Source: Ancistrus triradiatus (taxonomy: Eukaryota > Chordata > Actinopteri > Siluriformes > Loricariidae). From it: a stretch of DNA of 64,000 nucleotides. The DNA lies in contig JAJAGP010000209.1 in assembly GCA_025084515.1 (NCBI GenBank), positions 378,841 to 442,840 on the forward strand, read 5' to 3'. The position numbers and the translations under genes are program-made. Shown piece after piece: positions 55,187 to 64,000 of the stretch (position 1 is the stretch's first letter; each line of letters opens with the position of its first letter). Below the pieces are notes generated by a model. It ran no database searches. It was given only the letters and a program-made list of their open reading frames with translations, and was not told the origin of the DNA.

Positions 55187-55356
55187 ATGGGTTGCGCTGT
55201 TTCGGGGTTGGGTTTGGCGTCCAGAAAAACGACAGAAGCCCCGGGTGAAGAGGCTTCAGTGGCGCATCTGACCGGCGAGCAGATCGACATGATCAAGGAG
55301 TCATGGAAAGTTATTCAGGAGGACATCGCTAAAGTTGGGATAATCGTGTTTGTCAG
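55187..55356 (+). CDS. gbx (globin X): globin X exon 1
   Basis: ATG at 55187 (context TTAAAATGG, A at -3 and G at +4). Encodes 56 full codons plus two bases, ending FV(R) at donor AG|GTGAGA. Carries the MGC lipidation motif and helices A to B. The intron that follows is 5.7 kb and rich in transposon relics. Confidence 0.94.
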
Positions 55357-58300
55357 GTGAGAATATACATTTCATATAGGGATTCGTTAGTTCTTCTTAT
55401 TTCTTCTTCTTCTTCTTATTCGCTGAACCAAAGTTAAAACAGCGAAAATGACAAAACTAGTACTTCCTTCAGATATGAAGAAGATGCTTATGTACAACCC
55501 TAAACGAGAAAAGGTTCACACTGTATGGAAATGCAAATTTTTAAAAAGTTCGGCATAGATAGATAGATATAGATGCAGATGTAAAATATTAGCTTCAAAC
55601 AAGTAATGTCTACAGGGGATTACAATCATGATTTGATACAAAATTCCCAAGAGTCTTCAACAAGCAAAGATGGGCAGAGGATCTCCAGTTTGTCAACAAA
55701 TGCATGGGATTATTGAAATGTTTAAAAACATGTTTCTCAAAGACAGATTGAAAGATTTTTGAATAGTATCTTCTTCTACAGTGTGTAATATAATTAATTA
55801 AATGGCTCAATGAATCTGGAGAAATTTAGCATGTAAAGGGTAAGAGCTCAAGCCTAAACTGAAAACCCCTGATCTCAGCCATGTGGTTATATCACTAGCT
55901 GATATAACCACATGGGCAAGGGATTACAATACAGAGTAACATTCACAAGTGCCACTTAAAACTTTACTGTTTAAAAAATATTGCCTCATGTTAACCATGT
56001 GCAGAATGGCATTGGCTTCTCTGCACTCTCTGAGATGGATCATCACACAGTGGAAAGTTTCCACGTCTTTTCCAGGGACCTCAAGTCAATGCAAAACCAC
56101 ATTCTGCACAGATTACAAAGGCATGGCTATGGAAGAAAAGGGTACAGGTACTGGACTGCAGTGGAACTTTGCTTATATACAGTTTTTATCAGGGCTTGGT
56201 TTTAGAGGAGCTTGTACATTTTTGTTATTCTTTGCTGATGCAGTTTGTCCATGCCATGATGTTTGAGACTGTACCACTTGAAACAAATGTCTTTAGAATA
56301 TTTGTAAATGATCCAACAACTGTTTGGCCTATAAACTATAGTCATAAATACAAATTTCAGGGTGGTTTCTGATTACACGACATATTTGGTAATAGCTAAA
56401 CCATTAGAATATGTTTGTATTTAGTAGTGCAATATAATAATAGGCAAATTACACTGATCTGCCACTTTATTAGGTACACCTACTAGAACTGGGTTGGACC
56501 ACGTTTTGCTTTCAGAGCTGCTTTAATTTTTCATGGCATAGATTCAACAATATGTTGAAGACATTCCTCTGAGATTTTGACATTAGGCCATATATTCATG
56601 TCTATATTGATATGATAGAATCAAGTAGCTGCTGCAGATTTGCCATGATGTGAATCTCCTATTCCACCACATCCCAGAGGTGCTGTATTGGATTGAACTC
56701 TGTTGACTGTGGAGACCATTTGAGTTCAATAAACTTATTGTCACATTCAGTAAACCAGTTTGAGATTATTTAAGGTTTGTGACATGGCGGGTTATCCTGC
56801 TGAAGTAGCCAACAGAAGATGGTACACTGCGGTCATAAAGGGAAGGACATGGTCAGCAGCAATACCGTGGCATTTAAACATTGCTTAACTGGTATTGATG
56901 GGCCCAAAGTGTGGCAAAACAATATCCCTAGACCTCACCACCACCACCATGTAACAGCTGATGCATGGCAGGATGGATTCGTTGTTTATACCAAATTCTG
57001 ACTCTGCCATCCAAATGTCGAAGCAGAAATTGAGAAATGTCTCATCAGTGACATTTTCCAATTTTCTGTTGTCAAATTTTGGTGAGTCCATGCAAATTGT
57101 AGCCTCAGCTTTCTGTTCTTAGCTGACAGGGATCCCAGGGCACCCAGTGTGGTCTTCTGCTGCAATAGCCGGTCTGCTTCAAGGTTTGACATGTTGTGTG
57201 CTCAGACATGCGCTTCTGCATACCTGGGTTATAGTGAGTGGTTATTTGATTTACTATTACCTTTCTATATGCTGTTCTCCTCTGACCTCTGGAATTAACA
57301 GAGCATTTTCACCCAGAGAACGGTCACTCACTGGATATATTCTCTCTTTATGCACTATATTATATTATCACGTAAGTTGTATATAGCCAGTAAATTAGTT
57401 TACCTATCTACTAATATGGTTCAGGTTCCTGTTTGTCACATTGTTTACTAATACTCTTTAATCCTTTGGGTTGTGTCTGTTGTGGATCAGCTGAAACACC
57501 AAAGAACAGACACTGCTGCTAGCATTACTAATAATGATAACAATGAAATATAGTAGGGGCCTGCAGCTGTTGTGCCATTGGGATCTTCTGTAGCCTACAA
57601 CATGTTCCATCTTTTTCTTTTTCCAGCTGAGGTCCTTTGTGATTTTTATCCAGATGCATCTCACTCACTGCAGCCATCCCAAGGTTGCACCTTGACTAGC
57701 TGCACCTGATTTGTGTCTCAGAATAAAGCTGCAGAACATTCTGAAGAACAGAGAAATAACCTTTGCTCAGGCTACACTCTAATCAGAGTTAAATTTGCTA
57801 TCTTCACACTGTGCCCTCAATTTCATTATGAAAGCACTTAATTGATTTATGTTAGGAACTTTGGGAAAATAACCTGTTGTCCTTAATGAATACTGAGACT
57901 TAGCAAAAGCATTTATTCAAATATATCTAATCTTCCTTATCACCCCTGGGATTGTACGTTGCCTGGGACCACGGTCATAAAGAACAGCATATCATAATTC
58001 TGTGTCCAACTACAAAATAAACCAACAGAACACATTGCTAATGCATTTAAATGGTTGTACTTTAGACCAGCTATCATCTCAGACAGCGATGTGTTGTTGT
58101 TAACTAAAAAGCCCATAGACACTTTAGAACCTGTTTACACAAGGTCATTTCTTCGTATATCAAGATTGTATCAGTGTAGATACAGTATGTGAGTAAATGC
58201 TCCCAAGAAGCATTTATATTCGATTTGAATCTGATTTCTTAAACCACTTCAGGAGGTGGTCTGAGACGTATTGTAGTGAGATATTACAGAAGTGTAAAAG

Positions 58301-61195
58301 AATCCGTCTCTCCAAGATACATTTGACTGCCTGGCGAGCGCTTTATGACATAGCACACATCATCCATGACATCCATTCAGGCATGACCAGTCAGTCAGCC
58401 AAGCAGCACAATCGGCGTCACTGCTGTATTGAACATTTTTAACAGCTTCTTCCAAACATCACACAAAACCGGCACTTCCTCTTGGTTCAATGGTATTAAG
58501 ACATCCTATAAATTCTGATATTTGATTATAGTTTTATATTATCCACCCTAAAGGTAATTTTTCACATTATTTTGTTTTGTTTAATAAAGTTGTTTCATTT
58601 TTGTATTAGTTACAATGTTTAAAATAAATTTCAGTGGAGCTCGGAAGCAAAAGACATGTACATGTGTGTCAGAGTGCTCGAAAATATTCTTATTTACAAA
58701 TAATTTAACTACTGCCTTAGTTCAAAGGTGTTAGAACAAGTCAGAAAAGACAAGGTATTTACTAAGTTACACTTGCACAGTACATACAGTCTCTTTCACT
58801 TGAGTGACAGGAAGACAGCTTTCATCATGACCTCAGGGTATTATGAATATCAGGTTAACGCATATGGTTTAGTGTCTCTCCATGTTTTACGTTCACACAC
58901 GATCTCTGGAGAATTAATCATATTAATCATACAGGGTTGTGCTTGAAAGTATTTAGTCAGCCATTGATTGTGCAAGTTCTCCTACTTAGAAAGATGAGAG
59001 AGGTCTGTAAATATTCATCATAGGTACACTTCACCTATGAGAGACAAAATGAGAAAAAAAATCCAGGCTCTCACAGACCTGTAACTTTTTCTTTAAGAAG
59101 CTCTTCTGTCCTCCACTCGTTACCTGTATTAATGGCACCTGTTTGACCTCGTTATCTGTATAAAAGACACCTGTCCACAGCCTCAAACAGTCAGACTCCA
59201 AACTCAACCATGGACAAGAACAAATAGCTGTCGAAGGACACCAGGAAGAAAATTGTAGACCTGCACCAGGCTGGGAAGAGTGAATCTACAACAGACAAGC
59301 AGGTTGGTGTAAATAAATCAACTGGGGGAGCAATTGTAAGAAAATGGAAGACATTCAAGACCATTGGTAATCTCCCTCAATCTGGAGCCCCATGCAAGAT
59401 CTCATCCCGTGGGGTCAAAATGATCATGAGAATGGTGAGCAAAAATCCCAGAACTACACGGAGGGACCTGATGAATGACCTGCAGAGAGCTGGGACCAAA
59501 GTAACAAAGGCTACCATCAGTAACACACTACACCGAGAGGACTCAGATCCTGCAGTGCCAGGCATGTCCCCTTGCTTAAGCCAGTACATGTCCAGGCCCG
59601 TCTGAAGTTTGCCAGAGAGCATATGGATGATCCAGAAGAGGCTTGGGAGAAAATTCATGTTGTCAGATGAAACCAAAAAAGAACTTTTCAACAACTTGCC
59701 GTATTTGGAGGAAGAGAATGCTGAGTTGCATCCTAAGAACACCATACCTACTGTGAAGCATGGGGGTGGAAACCTCATGCTTTGTGACTGTTTTTCTGCG
59801 AAGGGGACAGGACGTCTGATCCGTGTTAAGGGCCATGTATCGTGAGATTTTAAGCCAAAACCTCCTTCCATCAGTGAGATCATTGAAGATGGAACGTGGC
59901 TGGGTCTTCCAGCATGACAATGATCCCAAACACACCGCTCGGGCAATGAAGGAGTGGCTCCGTAAAAAGCATTTCAAGGCCCTGGAGTGGCCTAGCCAGT
60001 CTCCAGACCTCAACCCCATAGAAAATTTGTGGAGGGAGTTGAAAGTCGGTGTTGCCCCAAAACATCACTGCTCTAGAGGAGATCTGCATGGAGGAATGGG
60101 CCAAAATACCAGCTACAGTGTGTGCCAACCTGCTGAAGGCTTAAAGGAAACGTTTGACCGCTGTCATTGCCAACAAAGGTTATGTTACAAAGTATTGAGT
60201 TGAACTTTTGTTATTGACGAAATACTTATTTTCCACCATAATTTACAATTAAATTCTTTAAAAATCCTACAATGTCCTGGATTTTTTTTCTCATTTTGTC
60301 TCTCATAGTTGAAGTGTAAATATGATGAATATTACAGACCAGAACTTGGACAATCAGTGGCTGACTAAATACTTTTTTGCTCCACTGTGCATCCGATCAA
60401 CGTTTACTTTAACAACCGATGTCTTAAAAATTCTGAATTCTGGATCCACAGGCAGAGGCAGGAGTTTAAGAGCGGGAAGGCTGTCATTTTTGTGTGTGTG
60501 TTTGTGTGTGTGTGTGTGTGCGCACGCAATTAACTATATTACTGGTCATATGCTCGCTTGCTTGTTAGCTCACGTTTGGATGTAGCCTTGCTTTCAAAGA
60601 AGAATGCTTGCTGTAATAGTCCTGCTTCAGGGTTCCAATAAAAACTGGGCTAAATTAAAAAATTTACTTCTAAATTAAAAAATACAAGTTATAGATAAAT
60701 ACATGTCTGTATCAAGTCAAGTCAAGTCAGATTTATTTATATAGCGCTTTTTACAATGGAGCATTGTCTCAAAGCAACTTTACAAGTTTAGATTATCTCC
60801 TAATAACTATGTCCAATCCCAAATTGAGCAAGCCTAGGGCGACAGTGGCAAGGAAAAACTCCCTGGTTTCACCATGGTTAATAACCCTCAATGATTACAC
60901 ACAACACAAATTTAAAAAATACTGTGTAAAGATTAAATCTGAGAGCAAATGATAATAAAAACATTCCCCGATTTTGATCAAACATAGCTATAAAAAATGC
61001 GTGTGCATGGGGTCAACAAAGTGCAGTGCAAATTGATCATACATTTTTCAGCTTCCAAAATAATTGTGTGTGTTTTCTTGACAACAGGTTATTTGAGACC
61101 CATCCAGAGTGCAAAGATGTCTTCTTCCTGTTTCGTGATGTGGAGGACCTGGAGAGGTTACGTACCAGCAAGGAGCTACGAGCCCATGGCCTCCG
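55187..61195 (+). CDS. gbx (globin X): globin X, first two coding exons (gene truncated by window end)
   Basis: Exon 1 55187-55356 and exon 2 61088-61195 join in frame (phase 2); exon 2 ends phase 2 at a GTCAGT donor and further exons lie beyond the window. The N-terminus MGCAVSGLG has Gly2 for N-myristoylation and Cys3 for palmitoylation, as known for globin X, a membrane-bound, mostly neuronal globin of fish and amphibians. IKESWKVIQEDIAKVGIIVF covers helices A-B. Exon 2 has the CD-corner Phe (FFLF) and the distal His of helix E (ELRAHGLR). The proximal His F8 is not in the window. Suggested roles (redox signalling, nitrite reduction) are from the family. Neuroglobin and cytoglobin lack this MGC start. 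Confidence 0.93.
55590..56165 (+). mobile_element. mariner relic, same family as 44575-45512
   Basis: Shares GCAAAGATGGGCAGAGGAT, TTACAATACAGAGTAACATT, TTCACAAGTGCCACTTAAAA and GGATCATCACACAGTGGAAA. It retains a later part (TTTTCCAGGGACCTCAAGTC, CAAAACCACATTCTGCACAG, GGCATGGCTATGGAAGAAAA) lost in the other copy. No open transposase. In the globin X intron. Confidence 0.7.
56451..57345 (-). mobile_element. Tc1-like element, family IV (worn, 3' side lost)
   Basis: Left end CTGATCTGCCACTTTATTAG then the complement of a Tc1 transposase: ..DVVE..I..-like C-terminus, a TTTGCCATGATGTGAATCTC block, CACTGCGGTCATAAAGGGAA, and DESFDIWMAESEFG / YMVVVV-type core at 56885-57192. Frames are broken throughout. 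The last piece ends near 57345 without a TIR. Confidence 0.75.
57346..58935. other. globin X intron, no feature recognised
   Basis: 1.6 kb single-copy-looking. Frames at 58197-58442 and 58728-58946 have no identifiable domain or splice context. Confidence 0.4.
58932..60389 (+). mobile_element. Tc1-like element, family II, copy F (mosaic left end)
   Basis: The left end reads CAGGGTTGTGCTTGAAAGTA then TTTAGTCAGCCATTGATTGT; the right end is TTTTTTGCTCCACTGTG. A start ATGGACAAGAACAAATAG near 59211 is stopped at once by TAG. Later pieces are open: 59609-59845 (NTIPTVKHGGGNLMLCDCFS) and 59823-60203 (VFQHDNDPKHTARAMKEWL, SQSPDLNPIENLWRELK). About 80 bp of the left TIR region and further internal parts are deleted. 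Confidence 0.9.
60490..60526. repeat. (GT)n microsatellite
   Basis: TGTGTG units with one TTTG break, ending GCGCACGC. Confidence 0.9.
60714..60865 (+). repeat. 'TCAAG' MITE, copy 5 (right-truncated)
   Basis: TCAAGTCAAGTCAAGTCAGA to TGGCAAGGAAAAACTCCCTG. Lies 220 bp before globin X exon 2. Confidence 0.88.
61088..61195 (+). CDS. gbx (globin X): globin X exon 2
   Basis: Acceptor TTGACAACAG, donor CCG|GTCAGT; 108 nt. Reads (R)LFETHPECKDVFFLFRDVED then LERLRTSKELRAHGL. Contains the CD1 Phe and distal His E7 contacts for haem. No following exon was found in 61196-64000. Confidence 0.95.
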
Positions 61196-61237
61196 GTCAG
61201 TGTTACATTTGTAGGAAGCATCTGTGTACAAGAAGTC

Positions 61238-61420
61238 CAAGCCGGTAGTCCCTGATTTATGATGGGGATACATTCTGACAAACCCATCTCAAGTTGAATT
61301 TATCATAAACCGAAGAGATTAATATATACTGTATATATAATTGCGTAGCGTATATTAAATGTGCTTAAATCACAACCGTGACTGGCTTTTCCTCACTACA
61401 TTTCCCAGTGCACATCACTG
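61238..61420. repeat. MITE fragment with 'CCCTGATTTATGATGGGG' end
   Basis: TAGTCCCTGATTTATGATGG, CATTCTGACAAACCCATCTC and TTTATCATAAACCGAAGAG match the internal segment of the pogo-like MITEs at 26121 and (complement) 41820-41917. Here it stands alone, 43 bp after globin X exon 2. Confidence 0.65.
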
Positions 61421-61460
61421 AAAAAATACCAGCAACTTTGAATATCAGTGAATGTGCAAT

Positions 61461-61493
61461 TTGGAAATTCATTCATTCATTCATTCATTCATT
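61461..61493. repeat. (ATTC)n microsatellite
   Basis: ATTCATTCATTC units at the tail end of the following minus-strand SINE. Confidence 0.9.
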
Positions 61494-61770
61494 TTCTTAG
61501 TTCATCATTCATCCTAGTCAGGGTTGCGGGGAAAGCCGGTGACTAGCCAGCAACTAAGGGGCAAGTCCATCATGGGGCACACGTACTCAAATACTTGTAC
61601 ACACTCACGCACCAAGGCAGTTTAGAAACACCCATTAACCTAACACACGTCTTTGGAATGTGGGAGGAAACCGGAGTACCTGGACCCCACATGGACATGG
61701 GGAGGACATGCAAACTCCTCACAGGCGGAGCCCGGGTTTGGGATTGATGCGGGTGTCTCGGAGCAGTGTT
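61487..61770 (-). repeat. SINE-type repeat, family 2 (minus)
   Basis: Complement contains GTTTGCATGTCCTCCCCATG, CACATTCCAAAGACGTGTGT and TTAATGGGTGTTTCTAAACT. The ATTC run at its 3' end fits a SINE tail. Confidence 0.75.
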
Positions 61771-61823
61771 AACTATATGATTCCATAAATGCAGGCTAGC
61801 TAGCCAACTAACTACTAAATATA

Positions 61824-62985
61824 CAGGGTGTCTGAACAATAAGGAAACACCGATATAAAATGAAAACTGCCAAGCCACCTTGAATGCCGCCATCTTGGAT
61901 TCAACTTCAGTTTTTCAAATGGGAAGGTAGGCTTGTGACCCAGAATGTGCTGAGTATTCAGTCTACCATGGTAAAGTGTTAAGGTTGTCCTTTTCTCCCA
62001 TTCCTGATTAACTTTCATCAAAACATCTGACTGAATGCAGCACAAGCACCAACAATTCTGTCTTTAGGATGAACCGTATTCTGTATATGCCTTGAATTTA
62101 GCCCCCCAAATAGAAATTCAAAGGGGTTAAATCAGAAGAATGTGATGGCCACTTGAACCATGAACCCTTATGACCAATCCACTTTTTGGGAAACTGCACA
62201 TCAAGATAGTCTCTTACAAAGCGTCCATAAGAAGGTAGGGTGCCAACTTGTTGGAAGAAATCAGGAAATGTTCCATCCTCAACAATGAAGGACACACATC
62301 TTCATCTAACAGCCTTGTGTAATGGTCTGCTCTTAATATTCCATCAATGAAGAAAGGTCCCACAATTTGGGTATCCCATACACCACATCATACCATGACT
62401 GTAGGTGAGGCAATTGTGTTAAATAGATCGGTCCTTTGAGGGTTTGTCTGACCAATATCAAACAAACAGTGAATCTGTTTGTTGACCTCACAATTCACAA
62501 AGAAATTAGCATCAACACTGAACAGCAATTAATCGGGAAAACAAGCATTTGTCTGAAGTTGCTGTGTCAGCCATTAGCAAATTCTACCTGACGGCCTGGG
62601 CCATCGTTGGTCAGGTATTGCAGCATCTTAGTTTTGTAAGGGTGCCATTTATGGGTAGATAAAATTTGCTAAATTGAGGCACAGCTAACCCCACATTCCA
62701 GAGACAGACACTGAGTACTGAGTACTATCTCAACACGTTTTGCTTAGGGATAATGGCATCCTTCAATTCTCCTGACAACATGACATCTGCAACACCATGA
62801 GAAAGCTACGTTAACGAGAAGCACACCATTTTTTCAGGTGATTCTCTACCACAGTTTGATGAGTCACACCACTACCTTACCATCTGAAAAACTGAAGTTG
62901 AGTCCAGAATGGTGGCATTCAAAGATGGCTGTCACATTGGTGACATGGCTTAACCAGTTTCCCCCATGTCTAATACAACCCCAGG
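61824..62985 (-). mobile_element. mariner-like relic with inverted ends
   Basis: 61870-61925 and 62880-62945 are inverted copies (ATTCAACTTCAGTTTTTCAA / complement of GAAAAACTGAAGTTGAGTCC). The minus strand at 62098-62295 reads FFQQVGTLPSYGRFVRDYLD then HSSDLTPLNFYLGG, a worn mariner-type core (usual SPDLTPLDFFLWG). No intact frame. Confidence 0.75.
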
Positions 62986-63803
62986 GATAGTATTACACAT
63001 TGTTACAGAATCGTGTTCTGTTGGCCTTTGTCTACACAGCAGAGTAATGGCTTATTAGGACCTCCCAAGAGGAAGGTCTAAATATTAGGCATGATGAATC
63101 ATTACTATTCTGTTAATCTGTGAATGATGTAAGCTATAAGAATTATATTTCATACAACCCAGCAGAAAGTGCTTATAAAATGGTGGAGCCCATTTCTGAG
63201 TTGAAATGTGATGTACAATGCCATCTAAATTACACAAAGTCTATTTTGTTTGCCCAACTGCAGCAGTAGAATAGCCAATGACTGACATGATGATAAAAAA
63301 AAACCACTTTGCATTGTGACTGCTTGCTCGAACAAGGGCTTTTGTGGTGAACAACAATGACAGGCTCATGGCTCTGTGACCTCATGCTAAAAGTAGCGCA
63401 TCTCTCCAGTCCAGAAGCATTTTTCCACTTGGTTATGTTTTTACGGCATCTCTTTATCAAAAAAAGCCAGAGGGATGCACTAAAATCGTATGTCTGTTTG
63501 GTGCTGTTGAGAGGAGAGAGAACATTATCCTCATGCACTCAAACAAGTGCCAAGTAGCTCTTCATCTTGTGCCACAAACAAAATAATGCAATCCCGACTG
63601 GAAATGAGGCAATGTTGTCTCATTTTCTTTTTGTACCATTAATTGGATTATAGTACTTCTGTTCTCAAGTGGGGTTTCCAGGTTGAATTCACTGTTACAG
63701 TCACAGTTATATTTCCTTTCAGCAAAGCCGGTCCATGTTTTAGCCATGTGTGGGTCCAAGGCAAGACTTTACAAATCGGCCCCATCAACATAATTTTTAA
63801 ATT
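62986..63803. other. no feature recognised
   Basis: Globin X intron 2; no further globin exon is visible. Frames at 63230-63538 and 63357-63557 have no domain. Confidence 0.45.
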
Positions 63804-63805
63804 TA

Positions 63806-64000
63806 CAGTGGGGCAAAAAAGTATTTAGTCAGCCACTGATTGTGCAAGTTCTCTAACTTAGAAACATGAGAGAGGTCTGTAATTTTCATAGTAGGTACAC
63901 TTCAACTATGAGAAACAAAATGATAAAAAATTCAGGAAATCACATTGTACGATGTTTAAAGAATTTAATTGTAAATTACGGTGAAAAATAAGTATTTGGT
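63806..64000 (+). mobile_element. Tc1-like element, family II, copy G (left end only, cut by window)
   Basis: TIR CAGTGGGGCAAAAAAGTATT with TA at 63804-63805, then TTAGTCAGCCACTGATTGTG and the usual left non-coding part up to AAGTATTTGGT at the window end. The orientation of the transposase cannot be told from the TIR alone. Confidence 0.85.

Noticed and set aside
61196..64000. Third globin X exon
   Set aside because: Searched for a phase 2 exon beginning with a VMSF-like helix E continuation and for the F8 His motif; none seen before the window end.

Overview
This is nuclear DNA of a ray-finned fish. The protein-coding signal is entirely spliced exons with consensus GT/AG borders. One of the two genes is a globin X, a lineage absent from birds and mammals. 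The non-coding DNA is packed with Tc1/mariner elements, foldback MITEs and tRNA-derived SINEs typical of teleosts. The combination of Tc1 families looks otophysan (characin or catfish type), but that is an impression, not a proof.

Layout. Positions 1-19700 hold no gene I can support, only decayed transposons and single-copy DNA; an upstream 5' exon of plekhg3 may lie here or outside the window. Positions 19701-51406 carry 17 coding exons of a plus-strand RhoGEF gene, best matched to PLEKHG3 (DH domain, PH domain, long acidic/serine-rich tail). All 17 exons join in one frame (1403 codons plus stop), including an 11-nt microexon. A 3' UTR of about 0.85 kb follows. Positions 55187-61195 hold the first two coding exons of globin X (plus strand); the gene runs off the right edge.

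The introns carry most of the repeats. There are two copies of one Tc1 family (minus strand), five of a second (three plus, one minus, one cut by the window end), a third Tc1-like element at 47407-49001, a long-TIR mariner family, pogo-like MITEs in three places, a palindromic foldback family with about seven copies, two SINE-type families, a 'TCAAG' MITE family, and a 1.25-kb minisatellite. Every transposase seen is broken; nothing here looks able to move by itself.

How the genes relate: PLEKHG3 family members are Rac/Cdc42 exchange factors acting at the actin cortex; globin X proteins are membrane-anchored haem proteins. They are neighbours in the same orientation, with no evidence of shared function.

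I did not find a new biological system. The most informative observations are structural: the 11-nt microexon that restores the reading frame, a minisatellite with a noisy core lying against a head-to-head MITE pair, a template-switch palindrome inside a SINE, a 197-bp-arm foldback, and nested insertions that give relative ages. Exon borders were read by eye and checked by phase arithmetic; repeat borders are approximate unless a target-site duplication is quoted.
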